Below, in pieces: positions 27,809-36,986 of a stretch of DNA of 64,000 nt. Position numbers and translations under genes: made by a program. The notes under the pieces were generated by a model, which saw only the letters and a list, made by a program, of their open reading frames with translations, did not search any database and was not told the origin of the DNA. The stretch comes from DASQUK01 sp046726215 (GTDB taxonomy: Bacteria > Actinomycetota > Acidimicrobiia > Acidimicrobiales > VFJN01). Position 1 is the first letter of the stretch. Every line of letters starts with the position of its first letter. The stretch is taken from assembly GCA_046726215.1 (NCBI GenBank), contig JBKPAA010000019.1, positions 65,446 to 129,445 of the forward strand. Direction: 5' to 3'.

Positions 27809-30171
27809 CTCACGGCTACCTGGTCGAGCCCTGGTGCGTGACCGAGCGGGGCCTCGATCTCGACATGCTGGCGCGCAGCGAGTCGGTGTTCGCCCTGTCC
27901 AACGGGCACATCGGCCTGCGCGGCAACCTCGACGAGGGCGACCCCCATGGCATCCCAGGCACCTACCTGAACTCGGTTTACGAGCTGCGCCCGTTGCCCT
28001 ACGCCGAGGCGGGCTATGGCTATCCGCAGTCGGGACAGACGGTCATCAACGTCACCAACGGCAAGCTGATCCGCCTGCTGGTCGACGACGAGCCCTTCGA
28101 CATCCGCTACGGCACCCTCGACAGCCATGAGCGGATCCTCGACCTGCGCGCCGGCACCCTCAGCCGGCATGTGCAATGGACGTCCCCGGCGCGCGACACG
28201 GTGCGCGTCTCCTCGGTCCGTCTGGTCTCGCTCACCCAGCGGGCCGTCGTGGCCATCGCGTACGAGGTCGAGCCGGTCGACGACGAGCCGCTCCGCATCG
28301 TCCTGCAGTCGGAGCTGGTGGCCAACGAGGAGCTGCCGCCGCAGAGCCAGGACCCCCGCGCCGCGGCCGCGCTCGAGAACCCGCTGGTGAGCGAGGAGCA
28401 CGCCGCCCGGAACCACCAGGCGCTGCTCGTGCATCGCACCCGGCGCAGCGGGCTGCGGCTCGCCGCCGGAATGGATCACATAGTCGAGGGGCCCGAGCAA
28501 TCCAGGGACGAGATGACGAGCTCGCCGGACGTCTGCCGGCTCACGATCGCCACCGTGCTCCGCCCGGGCGAACGGCTGCGCGTCGTGAAGTTCCTCGCGT
28601 ATGGCTGGTCGAGCCAGCGGACCCGCCCGGCCCTGCACGATCAGGTGGTGGCAGCGCTCGCGGGCGCACGGCTCGGCGGCTGGGACGGGCTGGTGGCCGA
28701 GCAGCGCGACTACCTCGACGAATTCTGGGCCGGTGCCGACGTCGAGATCGACGGCGACGCCGAGGTGCAGCAGGCGGTGCGCTTCGGGCTGTTCCACATC
28801 CTGCAGGCCGGTGCCCGCGCCGAGCAGCGCCCGATTCCGGCCAAGGGCCTGACCGGTCCCGGCTACGACGGTCACACGTTCTGGGACACCGAGACCTTCG
28901 TGCTGCCGGTGCTCACCTACACGCAGCCCGCCGCCGCCGCCGATGTCTTGCGTTGGCGCCAGCTCACCCTGCCCATCGCCAAGGAGCGTGCCGGGGAACT
29001 GTGCCTCGATGGCGCCGCGTTCCCCTGGCGCACGCTGCGGGGCTGGGAATCTTCGGGCTACTGGCCCGCCGGTACCGCCGCCTTCCACATCAACGCAGAC
29101 ATCGCCGACGCCGTGGTGCGTTACGTCGATGCCACCGAGGACGAGGCCTTCGAGCACGATGTCGGCACGGAGATACTGGTCGAGACCGCACGACTGTGGC
29201 GCAGCCTCGGCCACCACGACGTGGATGGCCGGTTCCGCATCGACGGGGTGACCGGGCCCGACGAGTACAGCGCCATCGCCGACAACAACGTCTTCACCAA
29301 CCTCATGGCGCAGCAGAACCTGGGGGCGGCGGCGGACGCGGCGGCGCGGCACACCGATGTCGCCGACCGTCTGGGCGTCACCCCGGAGGAGACCGCGTCG
29401 TGGCGGGACGCGGCCGCGGCGGTCGTCATCCCCTACGACGAGCGACTCGGCGTCCATCCGCAGAGCGAGTGCTTCACCGATCACGCCCGCTGGGACTTCG
29501 CGGGCACCCGTCCCGACCAGTATCCGCTGCTCCTTCACTTCCCGTACTTCGACCTCTACCGCAAACAGGTGGTGAAGCAAGCCGACCTGGTTTTGGCGCT
29601 GCACCTCCGGTGCGAGGCCTTCACCGCGGACGAGAAGGCGCGCGATTTTGCCTACTACGAGGCGCTCACGGTCCGGGACTCGTCGCTGTCGGCATCCACC
29701 CAGGCGGTCGTGGCGGCCGAGATCGGCCACCTCGAGTTGGCGTACGACTACCTCGGTGAGGCCGCGCTCGTGGACCTCGCCGACCTGGCGCACAACACCG
29801 GCGACGGTCTCCACATGGCGTCGCTGGCCGGTGCGTGGGCCGGGCTGGTCGAGGGTTTTGGCGGCATGCGGGCGGGAGGGGGCCGGCTGCGCTTGGCACC
29901 GCGCCTGCCGAGCGCCATCAGTCGACTGGCGTTCCGGCTCCGCTATCGCGGTCGTCGCATCTCGGTCACGGTCGACCACGAGGAGGCCACGTACGAGCTC
30001 CGCGAGGGTGACCCGATCACCATCGCGCACCACGGCGACGAGCTGGAGCTGGCCGACAAGCCCGAGCGCCGCTCGATCCCGCGCGCACCAGAGCTGCCCC
30101 GCCCCCATCAGCCGCCTGGCCGGGCGCCCCAGCCCCGGGTCGTTCCCCACGAGCACGGCGCCCGGGCCTGA
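27805..30171 (+). CDS. glycoside hydrolase family 65 disaccharide phosphorylase
   Basis: Predicted 788 residues. The N-terminal beta-sandwich begins FALSNGHIGLRGNLDEGDPHGIPGTY. The (alpha/alpha)6 barrel has GYDGHTFWDTETFVLPVLT, then GVTGPDEYSAIADNNVFTN with the general acid Glu487; HISIDE-like C-terminal segments follow with a beta cap near RLRYRGRRISVTVDHE. It should phosphorolyse maltose, trehalose or a related alpha-glucoside to beta-glucose 1-phosphate plus glucose; the exact sugar cannot be read from sequence. Co-translation with the beta-PGM-like gene makes a two-step route into glycolysis. The ~35-residue Pro/Arg-rich tail is extra. Confidence 0.92.
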   Translation: MTHGYLVEPWCVTERGLDLDMLARSESVFALSNGHIGLRGNLDEGDPHGIPGTYLNSVYELRPLPYAEAGYGYPQSGQTVINVTNGKLIRLLVDDEPFDIRYGTLDSHERILDLRAGTLSRHVQWTSPARDTVRVSSVRLVSLTQRAVVAIAYEVEPVDDEPLRIVLQSELVANEELPPQSQDPRAAAALENPLVSEEHAARNHQALLVHRTRRSGLRLAAGMDHIVEGPEQSRDEMTSSPDVCRLTIATVLRPGERLRVVKFLAYGWSSQRTRPALHDQVVAALAGARLGGWDGLVAEQRDYLDEFWAGADVEIDGDAEVQQAVRFGLFHILQAGARAEQRPIPAKGLTGPGYDGHTFWDTETFVLPVLTYTQPAAAADVLRWRQLTLPIAKERAGELCLDGAAFPWRTLRGWESSGYWPAGTAAFHINADIADAVVRYVDATEDEAFEHDVGTEILVETARLWRSLGHHDVDGRFRIDGVTGPDEYSAIADNNVFTNLMAQQNLGAAADAAARHTDVADRLGVTPEETASWRDAAAAVVIPYDERLGVHPQSECFTDHARWDFAGTRPDQYPLLLHFPYFDLYRKQVVKQADLVLALHLRCEAFTADEKARDFAYYEALTVRDSSLSASTQAVVAAEIGHLELAYDYLGEAALVDLADLAHNTGDGLHMASLAGAWAGLVEGFGGMRAGGGRLRLAPRLPSAISRLAFRLRYRGRRISVTVDHEEATYELREGDPITIAHHGDELELADKPERRSIPRAPELPRPHQPPGRAPQPRVVPHEHGARA

Positions 30172-30198
30172 CGGACCGGTCGGAGCCGACGGACGGCG

Positions 30199-31326
30199 TC
30201 AGGTGATGTCGAGCATGCGCTGGAGTGCGACCCGGGCCCACTCGGCCGTCTCGGCGTCGACCCGGATCGGGTTGACGATGCGGCCCTCGACAAGCTCCTC
30301 GAGCACCCACGCAAGGTGGGGCTCGTCGATGCGGTTCATGGTCGAGCACGGGCAGACGATGGGGTCGAGCGACACCACGGTCTTGTCGGGGTGCTCGTGC
30401 GCGAGCCGGTTGATCAGGTGGACCTCGGTACCCACCGCGATGGTCGAGCCCGCCTGGGCGTCGGCCAGCGCCCGGATGATGTAGTCGGTGGAGCCGACCT
30501 GGTCTGCGAGTGCCACCGTCTCGTGGGGGCATTCGGGGTGCACCACCACGATGCCGTCGGGGTGGTCGGCCCGGAACGCCTCGATGTGCTCGGGGCGGAA
30601 CCGCTGGTGGATCGAGCAGTGGCCCCGCCACAGCAGGAACGTCGACTCCTTGCACTCGCGCTCCGTGAGGCCGCCGTGCTCGCGCCGGGGGTCCCAGACC
30701 CGCATGTCGTCGAGCCCGTAGCCCATGGCGACGCCGGTGTTGCGGCCGAGGTGCTGATCGGGGAAGAACAGGACCTGGTCACCGCGGCCCACGCCGCGGC
30801 CCCGCGCTTCGGGCCCGCCACCGAGCGCCCAGTCGAGCACCGCCCGGGCGTTGGAGGAGGTGCAGACTGCGCCCCCGTGGCGCCCCACGAAGGCCTTGAT
30901 GGCGGCCGAGCTGTTCATGTACGTGATCGGCACGACGCGATCGAGGTCGACGCTGTCCGACAGGGCCTCCCAGGCCTCCTCGACCTCGTCGATGTCGGCC
31001 ATGTCGGCCATGGAGCAGCCGGCGTTCAGGTCCGGGAGGATCACGGTCTGGTGATCTCCGGTCAGGATGTCGGCCGACTCCGCCATGAAGTGCACGCCGC
31101 AGAACACGATGTGCTCGGCCTGCGGGCGGTGCTGCGCGAGCACCGAGAGCCGGTAGGAGTCGCCCCGGGCATCGGCCCAACGGATGATCTCATCGCGCTG
31201 GTAGTGATGCCCGAGGATGAAGAGCCGATCTCCCAGGGTGGCCTTGGCCGCGCCGATCCTGCTGGCGAGATCGTCCGGCGACGCCGCCGTGTACCGCTCG
31301 GCGAGCGGGGTCTGGAGCCGAAGCAT
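30199..31326 (-). CDS. nadA: quinolinate synthase A
   Basis: Predicted 375 residues. The three [4Fe-4S] Cys are visible in LNAGCSMADM, HPECPHETVA and DPIVCPCSTMNRI; ILGHHYQRDEII and VHFMAESADIL are the substrate-binding segments. NadA condenses iminoaspartate with dihydroxyacetone phosphate to quinolinate, the start of NAD synthesis. nadB and nadC are not in the window. ATG start at 31326 with GGAGGTT on the minus strand about 8 bases upstream. It is divergent from uvrC. Confidence 0.96.
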   Translation of the reverse strand: MLRLQTPLAERYTAASPDDLASRIGAAKATLGDRLFILGHHYQRDEIIRWADARGDSYRLSVLAQHRPQAEHIVFCGVHFMAESADILTGDHQTVILPDLNAGCSMADMADIDEVEEAWEALSDSVDLDRVVPITYMNSSAAIKAFVGRHGGAVCTSSNARAVLDWALGGGPEARGRGVGRGDQVLFFPDQHLGRNTGVAMGYGLDDMRVWDPRREHGGLTERECKESTFLLWRGHCSIHQRFRPEHIEAFRADHPDGIVVVHPECPHETVALADQVGSTDYIIRALADAQAGSTIAVGTEVHLINRLAHEHPDKTVVSLDPIVCPCSTMNRIDEPHLAWVLEELVEGRIVNPIRVDAETAEWARVALQRMLDIT

Positions 31327-31555
31327 GTGATGGAACCTCCGTCGAGGTGACTCCGGTTGGCGGACGGTGGGGACAGCCCGGTCGCCTCACCCACGGGGAT
31401 GTCGTCCCCGGAGCCGATATGCAGCCGGAATTCCGGGCCGGCTTGAACGGCAGTTTACGAGCTGGTGGACGGAACCGGCGTGCGCGGATGCCGGTTTCCG
31501 CCGGCTTCGGAGGCCGTCACGGGAGGTCGTCACCGCCATCGGCCGGGAACGGCTC

Positions 31556-31561
31556 TACCCT
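31556..31561 (+). promoter_or_regulatory. -10 box of uvrC, leaderless type
   Basis: TACCCT ends 7 bases before GTG 31569, so transcription should start at or next to the start codon. No -35 consensus is clear. This is one of the cleanest examples of the leaderless layout in the window and rules against the longer upstream reading frame of uvrC. Confidence 0.55.
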
Positions 31562-31568
31562 CGATCAC

Positions 31569-33449
31569 GTGGTCCAGCGTCCGCCGGCCGGTACGATCCC
31601 CGACGCCCCCGGGTCCTACCAGTTCAAGGACCGGGAGGGCCGCGTCGTCTATGTCGGCAAGGCGCGCTCGCTCCGCTCCCGGCTGGCCAACTACTTCGGC
31701 GACCCGCGCAGCCTGCCGCCGCGCACCGCCGCGATGGTGGCCAGCGCCGAGACGGTCGAGTGGATACAGGTCCGCAACGAGGTCGATGCGCTCCTGCTCG
31801 AGAACAGCCTCATCAAACAGCACCGACCCCGGTTCAACATCCGGCTGCGCGACGACAAGAGCTATCCGTTCCTGGCGGTGACGGTCTCCGACGAGTGGCC
31901 CCGGCCCACCGTGATGCGGGGCCGCAAGCGCAAGGGGGTGCGCTACTTCGGTCCCTACGGCCACGCCTACGCCATCCGCGAGACGCTCGACCTCCTGCTC
32001 CGCACGTTCCCGCTGCGCACCTGCAGCGACAACAAGTTCAATCGCCACCAGCGCCTCGGCCGGCCTTGCCTGCTGTTCCACATCGAGAAGTGCAGCGGGC
32101 CATGCGTGGGCGAGGTGGATCGCGAGACCTACGACCGGCTGGTGGGGGAGCTGCTCGACTTCCTCGACGGCGAGACCGACACGATCGTGCGCCGGCTGGA
32201 GGAGCAGATGCGGTCCGCGGCAGACAACCTCGAGTACGAGCGCGCCGCCCGCGTGCGCGACCGGCTGGCGAGCGTCCGCAAGGCCATCGAGCGCCAGCAG
32301 ATGGTGGCCGACCGGAACGAGGACCTCGACGTGATCGGCTTCGCCGAGGACGACCTCGAGGCGGCGGTCCAGGCGTTCTTCGTGCGGCGGGGCCGGGTCG
32401 TGGGTCGCAAGGGCCTCGTGCTCGACAAGGTGGAGGACGTGACCCCGGGCGAGCTGGTCGGCGACATCCTCGCCCACCTGTACGACGAACCGCTGCTGGG
32501 GGTCCCCAAGGCGGTGCTCGTGCCGACCGCACCCGACGATCCCCAGCTGTACGAGGACTGGCTGGCGCAGCTCCGCGGTTCGCGGGTCGAGGTGCGGGTG
32601 CCCCAGCGGGGCGCCAAGCGGGAGCTGCAGGCGACGGTCACGCGCAACGCGGCCGAGGAGTTCACCCGCCACCGGCTGCGCCGGGCCAGCGACCACAACG
32701 CCCGCGCCAAGGCGTTGAACGAGCTGCAGGATGCCCTCGGGCTGCCCGACGCCCCCCTCCGCATCGAGTGCTACGACATGAGCCACATCCAGGGCACCGA
32801 CTACGTCGGCTCGATGGTGGCGATGGAGGACGGACTGCCGAAGAAGTCCGACTACCGGCGCTTCCGGGTCCGCACGGTGCCGGGCAACGACGACTTCGCC
32901 GCCATGGAGGAGGTGCTCACGCGCCGCCTGTCCGCCTACATCGACGAACGGGCGCTGCCGGTGAGCGAGCGTACCGGCAAGTTCAGCTACCCGCCGCAGC
33001 TGCTGTTGGTGGACGGGGGCAAGGGCCAGCTGAACGTGGCGGTGCGGGTGCTGGAGGACCTGGGCCTCGACGAGGAGATCCCGGCGGCGGCGCTGGCCAA
33101 GCGCTTCGAGGAGGTGTACCTGCCCGGCTCGCCGGACCCCGTGCGGGTGCCGCGGGGCTCCGAAGCGCTCTACCTCCTCCAACGCATCCGGGACGAGGCC
33201 CACCGCTTCGCCATCAACTATCACCGCCAGCTCCGGGGCAAGCGGATGACGCGGTCCGTGCTCGACGACATCAAGGGGCTTGGGCCCACCCGACGCAAGC
33301 GGCTCACCAGGGAGCTGGGCGGGGTCAACGCCGTTAGGCGGGCCACGCGCGAGGAGCTGCGGGCGCTGTCGTGGCTGCCGGACAGCGTGGCCGACGCCGT
33401 CTACGACAAGATCCATCGGCCGGCGCCCCGGGCCCGCGCACGTCTTTGA
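31569..33449 (+). CDS. uvrC: excinuclease ABC subunit C
   Basis: Predicted 626 residues. GIY-YIG nuclease: PGSYQFKDREGRVVYVGKARSLRSRLANYF (3' incision). Cys cluster CSGPC, UVR motif (~205-240) for UvrB contact, then the RNase H-like endonuclease with ECYDMSHIQGTDYVGSMV and LLLVDGGKGQLNVA (5' incision), and C-terminal helix-hairpin-helix pair (IKGLGPTRRKRLTRELGGV). GTG 31569 is chosen by family N-terminus and by TACCCT 7 bases upstream. The TGA stop (33447-33449) lies inside palindromic repeat family 2 copy B. Confidence 0.97.
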   Translation: MVQRPPAGTIPDAPGSYQFKDREGRVVYVGKARSLRSRLANYFGDPRSLPPRTAAMVASAETVEWIQVRNEVDALLLENSLIKQHRPRFNIRLRDDKSYPFLAVTVSDEWPRPTVMRGRKRKGVRYFGPYGHAYAIRETLDLLLRTFPLRTCSDNKFNRHQRLGRPCLLFHIEKCSGPCVGEVDRETYDRLVGELLDFLDGETDTIVRRLEEQMRSAADNLEYERAARVRDRLASVRKAIERQQMVADRNEDLDVIGFAEDDLEAAVQAFFVRRGRVVGRKGLVLDKVEDVTPGELVGDILAHLYDEPLLGVPKAVLVPTAPDDPQLYEDWLAQLRGSRVEVRVPQRGAKRELQATVTRNAAEEFTRHRLRRASDHNARAKALNELQDALGLPDAPLRIECYDMSHIQGTDYVGSMVAMEDGLPKKSDYRRFRVRTVPGNDDFAAMEEVLTRRLSAYIDERALPVSERTGKFSYPPQLLLVDGGKGQLNVAVRVLEDLGLDEEIPAAALAKRFEEVYLPGSPDPVRVPRGSEALYLLQRIRDEAHRFAINYHRQLRGKRMTRSVLDDIKGLGPTRRKRLTRELGGVNAVRRATREELRALSWLPDSVADAVYDKIHRPAPRARARL

Positions 33450-33486
33450 AGGAAAAGCGGGCCATGACCCCGGAAAATCTTCAAAG
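33443..33486. repeat. palindromic repeat family 2, copy B (uvrC stop / methyltransferase start)
   Basis: Stem TCTTTGAAG (33443-33451) with CTTCAAAG (33479-33486). It matches 15635-15678 at 36 of 44 positions. It contains the uvrC stop codon, a purine-rich GAAGGA that could act as SD, and the ATG 33464 of the next gene, in the same reading phase as copy A. Confidence 0.7.
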
Positions 33487-34228
33487 TCCGCAAGAGGGGA
33501 TCGCCGCCGTCTGGGAGCGCCACGCCGCCTGGTGGCAGCGAGAGTTCACGAACGGCGCCGACGTCGAGTACGTCGAGCAGATCCTGCCGCTGGCGGCCGA
33601 CCAGCTGGCGGGTGCCGACCTGGTGCTCGACCTCGGGTGCGGCGAGGGCCAGGTCGCCCGGCTGGCGGCGGCCGGCGGCGCCGACCGGGTCGTGGGGCTG
33701 GATCCGGCGGCGGCCCAGCTCGCCGCCGCCGTCCGGCGTGGCGGGGGAGTGGCCTACGCCCGCGGCCTCGGCGGCGCCCTGCCGTTCGCGTCGGGCTCGT
33801 TCGACGCCGTGGTGGTCTGCCTGGTGCTGGAGCACGTGGTCGACGTCGACGCCACCTTCGACGAGATCGCCCGCGTGCTGGGTCCGGGGGGCCGGCTGGT
33901 CCTGTTCCTCAACCACCCGCTGTTCCAGACCCCCGGCAGCGGCTGGATCGACGATCGGGTGCTCGACCCGCCCGAGCAGTACTGGCGCGTGGGCCCCTAC
34001 CTGCACGAGGACGTGTCGCTGGAGGAGGTGGAGGCCGGCGTGCGGCTGCCCTTCGTCCACCGGCCGCTCAGCCGCTACGTGAACGGGCTGGCCGACCGCG
34101 GCCTGGTCGTGACCCACATGGACGAGCCGGCGCCACCCCCCGGGTTCGTCGCCCAGGCTCCCGAGTACGCCGGAGCCGTCACCATCCCCCGCCTCCTCCT
34201 CCTGCGTGCGGAGAAGGGCGGGCGCTAG
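33464..34228 (+). CDS. class I SAM-dependent methyltransferase
   Basis: Predicted 254 residues. Motif I LVLDLGCGEGQVARLAAAGG, VVGLDPAAAQL (acidic loop), LPFASGSFDAVVVCLVLEHV (motif II) and ARVLGPGGRLVLFLNHP (motif III). A SAM-binding Rossmann domain with a Pro-rich end region; substrate unknown. ATG 33464 has GAAGGA ~10 bases upstream, both supplied by repeat family 2, so the first seven residues (MTPENLQ) are repeat-encoded. It follows uvrC by 14 bases and overlaps the convergent gene by 4. Confidence 0.87.
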   Translation: MTPENLQSPQEGIAAVWERHAAWWQREFTNGADVEYVEQILPLAADQLAGADLVLDLGCGEGQVARLAAAGGADRVVGLDPAAAQLAAAVRRGGGVAYARGLGGALPFASGSFDAVVVCLVLEHVVDVDATFDEIARVLGPGGRLVLFLNHPLFQTPGSGWIDDRVLDPPEQYWRVGPYLHEDVSLEEVEAGVRLPFVHRPLSRYVNGLADRGLVVTHMDEPAPPPGFVAQAPEYAGAVTIPRLLLLRAEKGGR

Positions 34229-35001
34229 AAGGCGGTCGCCGCCAGCCAGCGGTCGAGCAGCCCCCGGTCGCCGCGGACGGCCAGCTCGGGCGCCGGTCGG
34301 CCCACCATGAGCAGCAGCAGGTCGACGACGCCCGCCTCGGCCACGACGTCGGCGTCGTCCGCCGCCCGGTCCCACCACCACCCGTCCGGCTCGAGGCGCA
34401 CCCGCCAGGATGCGTCGGCGTCGCGGGCGGTGAACCCGAGCGTCTCGCCGCGTCCGCGCAGCTTCGCCACCTCGCCGTTCCAACGGGCGATGAAGGGCAG
34501 ATTCTCCAGCTGCTCGTCGATCCCCTCGACCGCTACAGGGACCGGCAGGTCGGCCGGCCGCCCCAGGGTCAGGTCCAGGTCGAGCCGGTGGATGGCGGTC
34601 TCGAACAGCATGCGCCGCGGCCAGAAGCGGGCGTGCTGGTCGGCGCCCCACGCCCACACCGGGGTGGCCGGCTCGGCGACCGCGAAGGTGCGACACGCCT
34701 CGTCGGCCCCGGCGACCAGCCAATCGCGCCAGGAATCCAGGGGCGCGGCGTCGTCGGGGTAGTCGAGCGGCAACGACGCCCTCCAGGTCTCCGCCACGAT
34801 CCCGCCGGACACGAGCTCGGTCGACCAGCGGTGCAGCCCGCCGACGTGGGAGACGAGGTCGCGCACCGTCCAGTCCGGGCAGGTCACCACCGGGGCGGCC
34901 GGGTCGGCTCCGGCCAGGGAGGAGGCCAAGCGGTCGGCCTCGGCCCGTAGGACCTCGACGTGCTGGGCGGTGGTGAGCGTGTAGGCGGGCATGGGCCGCA
35001 T
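34225..35001 (-). CDS. maleylpyruvate isomerase-family (mycothiol-dependent type) protein
   Basis: Predicted 258 residues. The N-terminal DinB-like four-helix domain has VVTCPDWTVRDLVSHVGGLHRW with the first metal-ligand His, and FETAIHRLDLDLTLGR with the later His/Asp ligands; the C-terminal ~80 residues look like the family's alpha/beta domain (ASWRVRLEPDGWWW). Proteins of this family use or resemble enzymes using mycothiol, the actinobacterial thiol. Reaction unassigned. Met at 34992 is an alternative start. It is divergent from rapZ with ~48 bases between. Confidence 0.82.
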   Translation of the reverse strand: MRPMPAYTLTTAQHVEVLRAEADRLASSLAGADPAAPVVTCPDWTVRDLVSHVGGLHRWSTELVSGGIVAETWRASLPLDYPDDAAPLDSWRDWLVAGADEACRTFAVAEPATPVWAWGADQHARFWPRRMLFETAIHRLDLDLTLGRPADLPVPVAVEGIDEQLENLPFIARWNGEVAKLRGRGETLGFTARDADASWRVRLEPDGWWWDRAADDADVVAEAGVVDLLLLMVGRPAPELAVRGDRGLLDRWLAATAF

Positions 35002-35049
35002 GGTGGCAGGCCATTCACCTCGGGAACCGCCAATATCCTTCGTTCGGCA

Positions 35050-35910
35050 ATGAGTGACTTCGTCGTGATCACGGGAATGTCAGGGGCGGGCCGCAGCCTT
35101 GCGGCCGACGCCATCGAGGACCTGGGCTGGTTCGTGATCGACAACCTGCCGCCGCAGCTGGTGCCCAAGGTCGCCGAGCTGGCGCAGGCGCCCGGATCGC
35201 AGGTGCAGCGGATCGCCCTGGTGGTCGTCACCGGCGCCTACCAGGAGGAGGTCCTGCCGATGCTCGCCTGGTTGCGGTCGGCCGGGGCCCGGTTGCGGAT
35301 CCTGTTCCTCGACGCAACCACCGACACCCTGGTGCGGCGCTACGAGAGCAGCCGGCGGCGCCACCCCCTGTCCGGCGGGGGGTCCCAGGAGCACCTGGTG
35401 GCGGCCATCGAGCGTGAACGCGAGCTCCTCGACCCCGTCCGGGCCGAGGCCGACCTGGTGGTCGACACCAGCGAACTCAACGTGCACGAGCTGCGCCGGC
35501 GGATGCAGGGGCTGTTCGCAGGCGATGCGGCCGAGCCGACGATGCAGACCACCGTGCTGTCGTTCGGCTACAAGCACGGCCTGCCGCTCGACGCCGACAT
35601 GGTGATCGACTGCCGGTTCCTGCCCAATCCCCACTGGGTGGACGAGCTGCGCCCCCTCACCGGTCTCGACGAGCGGGTGCGCGAGTACGTGCTGGGGCAG
35701 CCCGCCGCCGAGGAGTTCCTGGCCAACCTGGAGGCCATGCTGGTGCAGCTGCTGCCGGCCTACGTGGCCGAGGGCAAGGCCTACCTGGCCATCGCCCTGG
35801 GGTGCACCGGCGGCCGCCACCGGTCGGTCACCATCGCCGAGGAGGTGGCGCGGCTGCTGCGCAAGCACGGGATGCCTGCGGGTGTCCTGCACCGTGACAT
35901 CGGGAAGTAG
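35050..35910 (+). CDS. rapZ: RNase adapter protein RapZ (RapZ/YvcJ family nucleotide-binding protein)
   Basis: Predicted 286 residues, family length. Walker A variant GMSGAGRSLAADAIEDLGWFVIDNLP, then FLDATTDTLVRRYESSRRRHPL, VVDTSELNVHELRR, and the C-terminal TVLSFGYKHGLPLDADMVIDCRFLPNPHW and AIGCTGG-like ALGCTGGRHRSV. In other bacteria the family senses nucleotides or GlcNAc-6-P and controls small RNA turnover; its actinobacterial role is less clear. TATCCT (35034-35039) ends 10 bases before ATG 35050. yvcK follows after 6 bases. Confidence 0.94.
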   Translation: MSDFVVITGMSGAGRSLAADAIEDLGWFVIDNLPPQLVPKVAELAQAPGSQVQRIALVVVTGAYQEEVLPMLAWLRSAGARLRILFLDATTDTLVRRYESSRRRHPLSGGGSQEHLVAAIERERELLDPVRAEADLVVDTSELNVHELRRRMQGLFAGDAAEPTMQTTVLSFGYKHGLPLDADMVIDCRFLPNPHWVDELRPLTGLDERVREYVLGQPAAEEFLANLEAMLVQLLPAYVAEGKAYLAIALGCTGGRHRSVTIAEEVARLLRKHGMPAGVLHRDIGK

Positions 35911-35916
35911 GGCGAC

Positions 35917-36833
35917 GTGCTGAAGCCCCAGGTGGTTGCGGTGGGCGGTGGCCACGGCCTGGCGGCCACGATCCTGGCGATCCGCCGCTACGCCGGACGC
36001 ACCACCGCGGTCGTGGCGACGGCCGATGACGGCGGCTCCACGGGCAGGCTGCGCGACACCATGGAACTGCCGGCGCCGGGTGACGTGCGCCACTGCCTCG
36101 TGGCCATGGCCGCCACGGGCCAAGATGGCGGCTCGGCGCCGCTCGTCGACGCCCTCGAGTACCGCTTCGACGGCACCGACGTCGCCGGCCACGCGCTGGG
36201 GAACCTCCTGCTGGCGGGCCTGACCGCCGTGACCGGCGACTTCGTCGCCGCCGTCGACGAGGCGTCCCGGCTGCTGGGGCTCGACCCCGAGGTGGCGCGG
36301 GTTCTGCCGGCGACCGCGGAGCCGGTCGTCCTGCGCGCCACGCTCGACGGGGGCGGCGGCGAGGGTGAGCTGACCGGGCAGGTGGCGATCTCCCGGGCGG
36401 GATCGAGCGGGTCGGCGTGGAACCGAGCGGCGCCCGGGCCCCGGCGGCGGTGGTCGACGCGCTGGCCGACGCCGACCAGATCGTGCTGGGGCCGGGATCG
36501 CTGTTCACGTCGGTGCTGGCCGCTGCGGTGGTCGACGATGTGCGCCGGGCGCTCGCCGACGCCCGGGGCCGGCTGATCTACGTGTGCAACCTGCGGGCGG
36601 AGGGGATCGAGACCTTCGGCTACGACGTCGCCGCCCACGTGGCGGCGCTGCTGCGCCACGGCATCGATCCCGATGTGGTGGTGACCCAGGTCGGCGGCCT
36701 TCCGCTGGGCGACCTCGGGGCCCTCCGTGCGGGCGCCGGCATCGAGGTCGTGGAGGCCGACGTGGCCCGCCCCCGCGGCCTGGTCCACGACAGCACCAAG
36801 CTGGCGCGGGTCCTGGCCGAGCTGGTGCCCTAG
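35917..36833 (+). pseudogene. yvcK: YvcK/CofD-like gluconeogenesis factor, broken by one frameshift
   Basis: The N-terminal part runs from GTG 35917 (VVAVGGGHGLAATILAIRRY, VVATADDGGSTGRLRD, MELPAPGDVRHCLVAM, GHALGNLLLAGL) to about 36400; the rest continues in another frame to TAG 36831-36833 (DQIVLGPGSLFTSVLAAAVV, IYVCNLRAEGIETFGYDVAAHV, HDSTKLARVLAEL). One base appears missing within GGGCGGGATCG at 36396-36405; restoring it gives a normal ~305-residue protein and the expected GGIERVGVEP join. It could be a sequencing error in a G-run or a true mutation. YvcK binds UDP-sugars and affects carbon flux and cell shape. Confidence 0.85.
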
Positions 36834-36860
36834 CGGTCGCCATCCGTCCCCATCCCCGCC

Positions 36861-36937
36861 CCGAACTTGCGGCGGTCAGGGCGGTCAGGACGTCGTCAAA
36901 CGCAGCAAGTTCGGCTGTGGGGAATCCTCGCTAAGGT
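36861..36937 (+). promoter_or_regulatory. hairpin and promoter upstream of gap
   Basis: Perfect 10-base arms CCGAACTTGC (36861-36870) and GCAAGTTCGG (36905-36914) enclose GCGGTCAGG repeated in tandem. A candidate -35 TTCGGC (36910-36915), overlapping the right arm, is 16 bases from TAAGGT (36932-36937), a good -10. Transcription would start near 36944, giving gap a ~43-base leader with GAGAGAGGGG. The overlap of arm and -35 hints at DNA- or RNA-level control, which is inference. Confidence 0.45.
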
Positions 36938-36986
36938 CGATGCTGACGAGGCAAACGGCACACGACGAGAGAGGGGTCCAGTCCCG

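Noticed and set aside
31347..31568. Longer uvrC N-terminus
   Set aside because: The extra 74 residues lack similarity to UvrC and overlap the nadA promoter region; TACCCT 7 bases before GTG 31569 supports the short form.
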